A stretch of DNA of 13,599 nucleotides from JAPOKJ01 sp043767985 (GTDB lineage Bacteria > Pseudomonadota > Gammaproteobacteria > Burkholderiales > Burkholderiaceae_E): NCBI GenBank assembly GCA_043767985.1, contig JAYVKZ010000276.1, positions 1 to 13,599 of the forward strand. Direction: 5' to 3'. Below the pieces are notes generated by a model, which was not told where the DNA came from, did no database searches, and saw only the letters and a program-made list of their open reading frames with translations. Every line of letters begins with the position of its first letter. The first letter of the stretch is position 1. Positions 6,200-13,599 of the stretch are shown here, in pieces. The translations under genes were made by a program, and so were the position numbers.

Positions 6200-8905
6200 A
6201 TGACCAATCTTTCTTTGAACCGCTATTTTTTGAGCCTGGCCGAAGCGGCAGGCCAAGATTCCGACCCCGACGAAACCGAGGAGTGGCGCGCGGCGCTGTT
6301 GTCGGTCCTGGAGCAGGTTGGCCCGGACCGCGCCAAGTATTTGCTCGACCAGCTCAATACCGTCGCTCAAGCCCGGCAGCTCGGCTGGCGACCTAATGGG
6401 ATCACGCCATATTTAAACACCATCCCTGCCTCTATCGAGGCTGGTTTTCCTGGCGACTTGGGGCTTGAAGAGCGTTTGGGAAGCATCATGCGTTGGAACG
6501 CCATGGCCATGGTCGTGCGGGCCAATGCGGCGTATGGTGAGCTAGGGGGACATATTGCGAGCTATGCTAGTTCGGCTGATTTGTTCGAAGTGGGATTCAA
6601 TCATTTCTTTCGCGCTGGCGTGCAGGGCGATCTGGTGTTCTTTCAGCCACACAGTGCTCCTGGTATTTACGCGCGTGCCTTTCTCGAGGGCCGACTCAGT
6701 GAAGAAAGTTTGGCTCACTATCGTCAGGAATTGAGTGCTGAGAAAATATCAGTGCAAGGCTTGAGTAGCTATCCTCACCCCTACCTGATGCCCGAGTTTT
6801 GGCAGTTCCCCACGGGCAGCATGGGGATTGGTCCGATTAGCGCAATTTTTCAGGCACGCTTCATGCGCTATCTACAAGATCGCAAGTTAAGTGAAGTCGA
6901 ATCGTTGCGGCAACAGCGCACCGATCAACAACAAAGAGTGTGGGGCTTCTTTGGCGATGGCGAGATGGACGAGCCCGAGAGCATGAGTGCGCTCACCTTG
7001 GCTGCTCGCGAAGGCCTCGATAACCTGACCTTTGTCATCAACTGCAATTTGCAACGCTTGGATGGCCCGGTACGGGGTAATGGCCGCATTGTGGATGAAC
7101 TAGAGGCCTTGTTTGCTGGGGCGGGCTGGAACGTCATCAAGTTGCTTTGGGGAAGCGATTGGGACGGCTTGTTCGCTCGCGACGCCGCCGCACTGGTCAA
7201 TGCATTCGCGAATACAGTAGATGGTCAAATGCAAACCTTTGCGGCCAAGGACGGCGCTTTCAATCGTGAGCATTTCTTTGGTCAAAACCCTCGCCTACAG
7301 CAATTAGTGCAGGGCATGACCGATGAGCAGATTGACCGCCTCAAACGGGGTGGACATGATCTTGTGAAGATCCATGCCGCTTATGCGTCGGCTTGCGCCC
7401 ATCAGGGACAACCGACAGTCATCTTGGCGCACACCAAGAAAGGCTTCGGTATGGGTGAAGCCGGTCAAGGCAAGATGACCACACACCAACAAAAAAAGCT
7501 CGATACCGCCCAGCTTTTGGCGTTTAGAGACCGCTTCCATTTGCCATTGAGCGACGCCCAAGTCGAAGCGGTCAGCTTTTACAAGCCCCTGGAGGATTCG
7601 GCCGAAATGCGCTACTTGCATGAGCGTCGCGCGCGACTCGGCGGCTACCTGCCCCAGCGACACGGACGGGCCGCGCCTCTGACGGTGCCTCCCGTCGATA
7701 AATGGGCCAGCTTTGCGCTGGACGCGCAAGGTAAGGACATGAGCACCACCATGGCCTTTGTACGTATGCTTGCTAATTTACTCAAAGACAAAACACTTGG
7801 CCCCAGAATTGTGCCGATTGTGGCCGATGAGGCGCGCACCTTCGGCATGGCCAATCTCTTTAAGCAAGTCGGTATTTATTCCAGTGTGGGGCAGCGTTAT
7901 GAGCCGGAAGATATCGGCTCGGTCTTAACCTACCGTGAAGCCACCGACGGGCAAATCTTGGAAGAAGGCATTTCCGAGGCGAGCGCGCTGGCGAGTTGGA
8001 CAGCGGCCGCTACGGCCTATAGCGTGCACGGTCAAGCCATGCTGCCCTTCTACATTTATTACAGTATGTTTGGGTTTCAGCGCGTCGGGGATCAGATATG
8101 GGCAGCGGCCGATCAACGGGCCCGAGGCTTTCTCATTGGCGCGACATCGGGTCGCACCACCTTAGGAGGTGAAGGCCTGCAACATCAGGATGGCAATAGC
8201 CAATTAATCGCGGGGACGATTCCCAACTGCCGTAGCTACGATCCTGCTTTTGCGGGAGAGTTGGCGCTCATCCTTGATCATGGCATGCGCGAAATGCTTG
8301 AGCAGCAAAAAGATGTCTTCTACTACATCACCGCGATGAATGAAAACTACCCGAACCCGAGCTTGCCCCTGGAGGCTAAAGAAGGCGTCATTCGTGGGGC
8401 CTACTTGTTCAGCCGTGTTGCGGCTTTGACGCCGGATTTGGAATCCTCGAAGGGTAATAAGATCACGCTTTTGGGATCTGGCGCAATCTTTACAGAAATC
8501 ACGAAAGCAGCCCACCGCTTGAATGCTGAAGGCTTTGATGTGGACGTCGTCAGTGTCACAAGCTGGAACGAATTAGCCCGTGACGGGGTTGCTTGCGAAC
8601 AGGCCAGCCTTGGCTTAACTGCCACCGGTCAGGTGAAATCGCCCGATATCGACACGCCCACCGCGAAACCTCTAGATCAAGCTTGGATCACCCAGTTGCT
8701 ATTGCAAACCTCTGGGCCGATCATTGCTGCGAGCGACTATGTACGCGCCTTAAGCGAGCAGATTCGTGCCTTTATTCCTGACGGACGACCCTTTCATACC
8801 CTGGGCACCGATGGGTTTGGGCGAAGTGACACCCGGGCGCAACTACGTGCGCACTTTGGGGTGGATGCCGAGCGGATCGTCGCTCTGGCTCGTCGGCTGG
8901 GTTAG
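6200..8905 (+). CDS. Homodimeric 2-oxo acid dehydrogenase E1 (AceE/MdeB type)
   Basis: Thiamine-diphosphate E1 component that decarboxylates a 2-oxo acid (pyruvate or 2-ketobutyrate) and passes the acyl group to a lipoyl E2. From ATG 6200 it has 901 residues; GTG 6140 and ATG 6170 are also in frame and none has a clear ribosome binding site. The ThDP motif begins at GDGEMDEPES (Gly252-Asp253) and ends at NCNLQRLDGP. The catalytic-loop histidine (His407 of E. coli AceE) is His429 in GKMTTHQ, and GEGLQHQDG holds the His640 equivalent. Stretches such as GGHIASYASSADLFEVGF and EMRYLHERRARLGGYLP look more like the MdeB branch than housekeeping AceE, from memory. No E2 or E3 gene is visible; it would have to borrow partners. 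The C-terminus stops about 30 residues earlier than E. coli AceE. The divergent Lrp-type gene is its probable regulator. Confidence 0.9.
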   Translation: MTNLSLNRYFLSLAEAAGQDSDPDETEEWRAALLSVLEQVGPDRAKYLLDQLNTVAQARQLGWRPNGITPYLNTIPASIEAGFPGDLGLEERLGSIMRWNAMAMVVRANAAYGELGGHIASYASSADLFEVGFNHFFRAGVQGDLVFFQPHSAPGIYARAFLEGRLSEESLAHYRQELSAEKISVQGLSSYPHPYLMPEFWQFPTGSMGIGPISAIFQARFMRYLQDRKLSEVESLRQQRTDQQQRVWGFFGDGEMDEPESMSALTLAAREGLDNLTFVINCNLQRLDGPVRGNGRIVDELEALFAGAGWNVIKLLWGSDWDGLFARDAAALVNAFANTVDGQMQTFAAKDGAFNREHFFGQNPRLQQLVQGMTDEQIDRLKRGGHDLVKIHAAYASACAHQGQPTVILAHTKKGFGMGEAGQGKMTTHQQKKLDTAQLLAFRDRFHLPLSDAQVEAVSFYKPLEDSAEMRYLHERRARLGGYLPQRHGRAAPLTVPPVDKWASFALDAQGKDMSTTMAFVRMLANLLKDKTLGPRIVPIVADEARTFGMANLFKQVGIYSSVGQRYEPEDIGSVLTYREATDGQILEEGISEASALASWTAAATAYSVHGQAMLPFYIYYSMFGFQRVGDQIWAAADQRARGFLIGATSGRTTLGGEGLQHQDGNSQLIAGTIPNCRSYDPAFAGELALILDHGMREMLEQQKDVFYYITAMNENYPNPSLPLEAKEGVIRGAYLFSRVAALTPDLESSKGNKITLLGSGAIFTEITKAAHRLNAEGFDVDVVSVTSWNELARDGVACEQASLGLTATGQVKSPDIDTPTAKPLDQAWITQLLLQTSGPIIAASDYVRALSEQIRAFIPDGRPFHTLGTDGFGRSDTRAQLRAHFGVDAERIVALARRLG

Positions 8906-11900
8906 CCTACGGTGGGTGATTGCTGCTCAGTGTATTTTGCTTGCGTCAAAAGTTGACTGGCGCCGACTCTGCCTTGCGAGTCCACAAAGTGGCAATGGGT
9001 AAGCTCGGCGTGAGGATCGCGCGTGACCACGATTTGCGCAATGCATTGCTCTTCCGTAATCTCTTCGATTTTAAAATTGATCGTCTGAAATTGGGCAAGA
9101 TCGAAAGCGATACTTTGATTCATGCTAATCGGCGGTAACTCCCAGCTTCGGGTGTTGGCAAAAGGCAGCGGCGCATACAGCCCAGAAGCGACGCAAAAAC
9201 CAAACGGTAAGCGTTCGTTTGCAGCGTGAATCTCGCCGGTGCCTGAACAGGAGACATGCAGATCGCCCGAGACGAAGACGATGTTTCTCAGCCTAGCGGC
9301 GGCGATCACTTCCAGGAGCCGATTGCGCTGCGCAGGATAAGCACTCAAGGTATCTTCGTCAAAGCCTGAAGCCGGTTGAGCAAGCGTTTTTCGCAACATA
9401 GGAAAAAGCACGGACCCTGTGAACAGGAACTTCACGGCGCTTTTATCGACCTGAGCTGCCCATCTTTTAAACGCTTCGAAGTCTTGCTCGCAATAGAGGC
9501 GATCATGCTGACGCGAACGATGAGATCGCGTGTCCAACATAAAGGCCGACTGTCCACATAGCTCGGTCACCCCCGAGAGCGTTTGCAAGACTGGCTGCAT
9601 TTTCTGACGCAGTGTCACTGCCCTGTTTTGAGCCTCGCGAACGGCCATAAGCTGTCGATACGAAGGCAGGGAAGGGCCTTGAAATAATGTGAAAGCATGT
9701 AGTGCCGTCATGCGCGCGGCCGTCGGGAGGCTACCGCTCAGAGTGTAATTGTTGGTGAACTCATGATCATCCATTTGGCAATGTAAACTCAGTCTTTTCA
9801 ATACCATGGACCAGGCGGATCGTTGGGTCGTTTTTCCCCCAAACGACTCCGTGTAGATGTTGGCCAAACTATCCGCTCGGGGAGCATCGGCAATAACATT
9901 CCCGAACGCATCGAGATAGACTTGATCGCCGGTGAGCACGAGTGCTTCCGGAGGTAAAACTTGATGGTCGATCAAGCCTAGCCAATGGCGATGAGCCTCT
10001 TTGGCATGGGCTCGATCAATCAGCCAACCTGGATACTGACAAGACCCGACCAGAAAAGAGCGGATGGCCCCATTAGAGGGGCGCAGCACGGGAGCAATAA
10101 AACTTCCCAGTTGGATCAGTTCCTCAAGTTGTTCCCTAAACAACAAAAACTCAATGTCGCTTTGAACGGGGCTTAAAGGTGAGCGGCCCAATTCAAACAC
10201 GCCCCCAACCACGATCCGCATGTGCTCGAGGAGCTCATGTTCAGGGAATTCAAATACAAACTGATGTAAACCGGCAAGATGATCTCGCGCCGAGACGCGC
10301 CAAGCTTTGTGTAGCGTCCAAGGCGCGTCGTTTGAGATGCTTCCAGCGGGACTGACAAGACCGATACATGCATGCGATAGTCGATCACTTAGTTGCTCTT
10401 CTATGAAGAACCAGATCCGAAAGGTTCGATCGACCGTTCGGGTGAAGAAAGGGCCGCAACTGGTAGGTTTGACGCGCTGTCGCGCCTCAAGCGGCGCGAC
10501 GATTGCGAGGTTTCGAGCGCCGCTGCGCGCCACTGAAGGGGTCTGAAGGAATTCGATGACATGGCGATGGGCATGCAGGTGAGCGTGTTCGCCGATGAGG
10601 CTGTCCAAATGACCAAAGCCAGTGAGGCTCTGAAAGCGTACAAGCTCATCTAGGCCTATGGGCGCGAGCAATCGCTTAAGGTAGTTACTGGTGCCCTCGG
10701 TTGTTTGTTTTTCGAACATCCCACTACGCTCGCCGTGCAGCCATAAGGTTTCGAAGCTGCTAAAAACCTCGGTAAGAAAGGCATCTTTGACATAGTCATT
10801 GGTACCTTCGCGATTGACAACACGGCCACTTCGGGTAAACGCCCCCACTTGACGATAGGTCCCGAGATTCACTGGGCCGATGATCTCATGGATATGTCGC
10901 CGAACGTCTTCGCTTAAGTTTGCATTGTCCCAAGTTTGACCGTAAAGCCAGAAGGCTTTGCGGGTGACTCCAACCCAGGGACTAAGCTCGTGAGGGGCCG
11001 GATCGCCACAATCAAATCCTTCTGGATAGGGAAAGCTCATCGCCAGCCGATCCAGCAAAGACTCGAGGGGCGTCACTCTATCGGCTTGTGCTAACCAAGG
11101 CCCCACATGCTGTTGACTGACTAAGGCATCGAACACACCCGCAGCTCGGCCCCGGACTGCATTGGCTCGCGTGACCGCGATCATTGGAGCAACTTGAAAG
11201 AAGCAGGCCTTGGCGATACGATTCTTGCTCAACTCAAAACGGGCGTTTGGGCCGCTCCAAAGGCCATTTTCCTGACACGCTTGTGCCTGGGCAAGCAATG
11301 CCATGGAAAATTGCGCTGAGCCCATGCAATGGGCGACAACATGAATCTTGTTAGCGCTCGCGTCGCCTTCTGCGGCTCTAGCCAGATTTTTTTGCCACAC
11401 AAATTCAATAAGGCAGGGGATATCTTCTGCAGCCACTGCGTCGAAACTAATGGCGTGGTTGATGATGTCATCCAATGACGACGAGGTGCGCAGGTCGGCG
11501 ACATACACATCGTAGTGGGCGTCCAGCAGGGATTGCACCATGTTCTTGCCGATACGCGGAGAACTCCACATCGATGAGGAAATAGCATAGCCGTGCAGTA
11601 GGAGCACCGATCCACGCGGCGTCCCGTTTTGTGTTTCATAGACCGATACGAGGTTAAATCGCGGATCGGAAGGCGCTTGAGTTTTCGCTTCGAGCGCCAG
11701 AAGCGCCTTTTCGAAGGCGCGACCAAGGTCCCGATAGCTCTGCCCCGGCCCAGGCTCTTTCACCAGTATTTGACCAAACTCACTCACGGGAAGCCAGTAA
11801 TGGCGTGGCTGGTGCTCCAAGCCGAGCGCCATCAATGGACCGGATAAATCGTCCGTTCGAAGCGCCTCTTGTGGGTAGTCGGGCGGGCCGAATTCATAAA

Positions 11901-13599
11901 AATAAGTACTCAAAATCACACGCAAGTAAAACATCGCGTAGTTCGTGATGCTGAGAAGCGATTCCGGTAGGTTTTTCTGATGGATAACGGTAGGGACGCC
12001 TTCAGTCAGAAAGTAGTCCACATCGACCGAGAGTTGACCTTGCCAAATCAGTTTGTCATCTTGCATCAAACAAGTGGGCAAGGTGAAAAGGTCTTTCCAC
12101 ACATTGCTGTCGCGTCGATAACGAATCGCTTTGCAACCTTCGCCGCGAATGAGGGCGCCCCGCATCGAACGTAAAGTAAACTCGTAGCGTACTTCACGAG
12201 TGGCGCCCACGTGTCCTAGGAAGTTGATCAATGAGGGTAGATGGGTACGTCTTACCGTGCGCCGTGCCTCGAGTCCCTGTTCCCGTTTAAAGCGTCGTTC
12301 ACGATAGATAAGGCCTGCTCGCAGGGCGCTACGTAGCGACGGTTTTCTAGTTTGTACAAAGAGTTGGATAGAGCCGCTTTCAAGTGCGACAGGCTCGCCG
12401 ATTTGCGCCCAGTCGTCGTCTGCAAAAGCCGGGAAGCTGAGTTTGCGCTTGATAAGGCGAAGCTGCCCCTGCAAGGCACACTGATGATCGACTTGCGCCA
12501 GGAACTGTTTAAGATCCTTTGGGCGATAGGCCAGTTGAAGTTCGAGGTAAACAAGGCCTTGTTCGATCTCCTGCGGTGTGATCGACGCTAAGTCAAAAAG
12601 CGCATTCAAGCCCTGCCATTGAGTAAGCTTTGCCCGCAATCGTTCCTTGAATTCAAAGGACGGGTTACCGGGCTTTTCCTGGGGACGGGTAATGATCGGT
12701 CTTGCTGGAAGGTGAACCTTAGGCGTTTCGCCTGCATCGATAGGCGATAACTTGCCCGCAGGCGCAACCAACAGGTTCTCAAGATCAAGTTCAATCAGTT
12801 TTTCCACCGCATGTTCAGCGAACGCAGCAATACTCAGGAACGGGTTGGTCTCTAAAGCGCAAGGGATGATCGACCCATCCATGACATAAAGGCCGGGGAT
12901 GACTCGTCGATTGGAGCGATCAAAAACGCGCCCACGAAAATCGACCACGCCGCGCTCATGATCGTCAGCCATCGGGCATCCGCCCAAAGGATGCACGGTC
13001 ACCGCAGCGCCGCCCGGCGCATTGCGCATCATCGAGCCGATGGATGCAGGTACAGGCTCCCGAAGTGGATTGGGAAGGTAGACGCCGCCAAGCTGCTGAG
13101 GCTGTGCCAAAATCTTGTCCAAGCTGGCCTGTTCTACCGAGTGTTGTGGCGCCTCGAAAGGCGCCGCTCGTTCGTTCGCCCAACGAATCTTTGCATGGGC
13201 TAGCGAGCCCTCATGCGTTGGCGTGGTCAGGACGATTTGCCCACTCGCCGAGTCGCGAGTCATCGCAAGATAGAACTCACTGCGTGCCATGGCTGCAGGA
13301 TCGTTGGCGAGTGAGTCCACACCGGGACTGGGAGGCGAGCTTGAAAAGCCCTGGGTCATTTTGCGAAACATTGCACTGGTGGTCACCAGCTCCGAGGCGA
13401 GTTCAGAAATCGCAAGGGGCAGGGCACAGTCCTCAATGGTGTAGCTGGCTGGGGCCCGGTCCTCAGCGTCCAAAGCGCCAGTACGGGGAATAATTTGAAT
13501 CGCGCCCGTGATGGTGGGGCCTGGTCGTTGCGTCTGGGGTGCTTGGTGGGCGGTGAGTCCGAGTCCCAGCCCATGTACAGGAAAATAGGTGTTGTAGCG
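8902..13599 (-). CDS. Multidomain fusion: GMC oxidoreductase - alpha/beta hydrolase - PhoD-type phosphatase (5' end beyond window)
   Basis: The frame is open from the right edge to TAA at 8902-8904, giving 1565 visible codons without a stop; the true start lies outside. TTG 13473 is an internal codon, because coding similarity continues upstream of it. Numbering the visible residues from the right edge, 1-270 (12790-13599) are the C-terminal part of a GMC flavoenzyme resembling cholesterol oxidase, with His203 in HPLGGCPMADD, GLYVMDGSIIP, and Asn252 in NPFLSIAAFAEHA. Residues 271-641 (11677-12789) are a middle region known, as I recall, from GMC-hydrolase fusions. Residues 642-1022 (10534-11676) are an alpha/beta hydrolase: LLLHGYA oxyanion strand, nucleophile elbow AHCMGS with Cys758, and GFGHLDSLIGEHA with the probable catalytic His. 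Residues 1023-1178 look like a beta-sandwich. Residues 1179-1565 are PhoD-like: Cys1187 (GSCQ), Asp1225 and Tyr1228 (GDQVYLDA), DDHE at 1277-1280, LDTR, and GDLH with Asp1446 and His1448. Substrate is unknown; a sterol-like or other lipid alcohol, ester or phosphate is inferred. Localisation cannot be judged without the N-terminus. Confidence 0.85.
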   Translation of the reverse strand, partial: RYNTYFPVHGLGLGLTAHQAPQTQRPGPTITGAIQIIPRTGALDAEDRAPASYTIEDCALPLAISELASELVTTSAMFRKMTQGFSSSPPSPGVDSLANDPAAMARSEFYLAMTRDSASGQIVLTTPTHEGSLAHAKIRWANERAAPFEAPQHSVEQASLDKILAQPQQLGGVYLPNPLREPVPASIGSMMRNAPGGAAVTVHPLGGCPMADDHERGVVDFRGRVFDRSNRRVIPGLYVMDGSIIPCALETNPFLSIAAFAEHAVEKLIELDLENLLVAPAGKLSPIDAGETPKVHLPARPIITRPQEKPGNPSFEFKERLRAKLTQWQGLNALFDLASITPQEIEQGLVYLELQLAYRPKDLKQFLAQVDHQCALQGQLRLIKRKLSFPAFADDDWAQIGEPVALESGSIQLFVQTRKPSLRSALRAGLIYRERRFKREQGLEARRTVRRTHLPSLINFLGHVGATREVRYEFTLRSMRGALIRGEGCKAIRYRRDSNVWKDLFTLPTCLMQDDKLIWQGQLSVDVDYFLTEGVPTVIHQKNLPESLLSITNYAMFYLRVILSTYFYEFGPPDYPQEALRTDDLSGPLMALGLEHQPRHYWLPVSEFGQILVKEPGPGQSYRDLGRAFEKALLALEAKTQAPSDPRFNLVSVYETQNGTPRGSVLLLHGYAISSSMWSSPRIGKNMVQSLLDAHYDVYVADLRTSSSLDDIINHAISFDAVAAEDIPCLIEFVWQKNLARAAEGDASANKIHVVAHCMGSAQFSMALLAQAQACQENGLWSGPNARFELSKNRIAKACFFQVAPMIAVTRANAVRGRAAGVFDALVSQQHVGPWLAQADRVTPLESLLDRLAMSFPYPEGFDCGDPAPHELSPWVGVTRKAFWLYGQTWDNANLSEDVRRHIHEIIGPVNLGTYRQVGAFTRSGRVVNREGTNDYVKDAFLTEVFSSFETLWLHGERSGMFEKQTTEGTSNYLKRLLAPIGLDELVRFQSLTGFGHLDSLIGEHAHLHAHRHVIEFLQTPSVARSGARNLAIVAPLEARQRVKPTSCGPFFTRTVDRTFRIWFFIEEQLSDRLSHACIGLVSPAGSISNDAPWTLHKAWRVSARDHLAGLHQFVFEFPEHELLEHMRIVVGGVFELGRSPLSPVQSDIEFLLFREQLEELIQLGSFIAPVLRPSNGAIRSFLVGSCQYPGWLIDRAHAKEAHRHWLGLIDHQVLPPEALVLTGDQVYLDAFGNVIADAPRADSLANIYTESFGGKTTQRSAWSMVLKRLSLHCQMDDHEFTNNYTLSGSLPTAARMTALHAFTLFQGPSLPSYRQLMAVREAQNRAVTLRQKMQPVLQTLSGVTELCGQSAFMLDTRSHRSRQHDRLYCEQDFEAFKRWAAQVDKSAVKFLFTGSVLFPMLRKTLAQPASGFDEDTLSAYPAQRNRLLEVIAAARLRNIVFVSGDLHVSCSGTGEIHAANERLPFGFCVASGLYAPLPFANTRSWELPPISMNQSIAFDLAQFQTINFKIEEITEEQCIAQIVVTRDPHAELTHCHFVDSQGRVGASQLLTQAKYTEQQSPTVG

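Noticed and set aside
8880..9002. Frameshift explaining the short E1 C-terminus
   Set aside because: The other plus-strand frames after 8905 do not encode the missing AceE tail; the DNA there codes for the fusion protein on the minus strand.
11229..11726. 165-codon minus-strand frame inside the fusion gene
   Set aside because: It is the hydrolase domain read in another frame; the conserved motifs are in the main frame.
8902..13473. TTG at 13473 as the start of the fusion gene
   Set aside because: The same frame stays open for 42 further codons to the window edge and encodes GMC-like sequence (GPTITGAIQI), so the gene begins outside the window.
1..13599. tRNA, rRNA, CRISPR array, insertion sequence, integrase or phage genes
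   Set aside because: Nearly every base is in an assigned protein gene, gaps are at most 180 bases, and no repeat arrays, transposase motifs or tRNA-like folds were seen by eye.

Overview
The window holds ordinary bacterial coding DNA. Genes are packed end to end, Shine-Dalgarno sites are present at several starts, and by eye the base composition is slightly GC-rich. The gene families (a PaaG-type crotonase paired with a YigI-type thioesterase, an AceE/MdeB-type E1, an Lrp/AsnC regulator) point to a proteobacterium. A gammaproteobacterium living on lipids or other reduced carbon is my best guess, but the sequence alone does not prove it. I see no RNA genes, mobile elements, CRISPR arrays or phage genes.

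Left part (1-3084), acyl-CoA metabolism. A thiolase cut by the left edge runs on the minus strand and is divergent from an acyl-CoA dehydrogenase of the long-chain (LCAD) subtype. This dehydrogenase converges with a two-gene minus-strand unit: a PaaG-like crotonase-fold isomerase and, 3 bases after it, a YigI-type hotdog thioesterase. Together they can oxidise, isomerise, cleave and release CoA thioesters.

Middle part (3229-6019). An M81 (MlrC, microcystinase C-like) metallopeptidase starts at TTG behind a strong ribosome binding site and is followed 30 bases later by a TauE/SafE-type membrane transporter, probably in one transcript. An Lrp/AsnC regulator on the minus strand converges on them and is divergent from a large homodimeric 2-oxo acid dehydrogenase E1 (6200-8905). 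The regulator/E1 pair resembles the P. putida mdeR/mdeB arrangement for 2-ketobutyrate, although no methionine gamma-lyase, E2 or E3 gene is visible here.

Right part (8902-13599). One uninterrupted minus-strand reading frame of at least 1565 codons runs off the right edge. It joins the C-terminal part of a GMC oxidoreductase (cholesterol-oxidase-like), a long middle region, an alpha/beta hydrolase with cysteine in the nucleophile elbow, a probable beta-sandwich, and a PhoD-type metallophosphatase with its metal-binding motifs in place. This oxidase-hydrolase-phosphatase fusion is the most unusual thing in the window. Its stop codon overlaps the stop codon of the E1 gene.

All stretches between genes are short (180 bases or less). 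The two longer divergent ones (3085-3228 and 6020-6199) carry small palindromes that may be operators.
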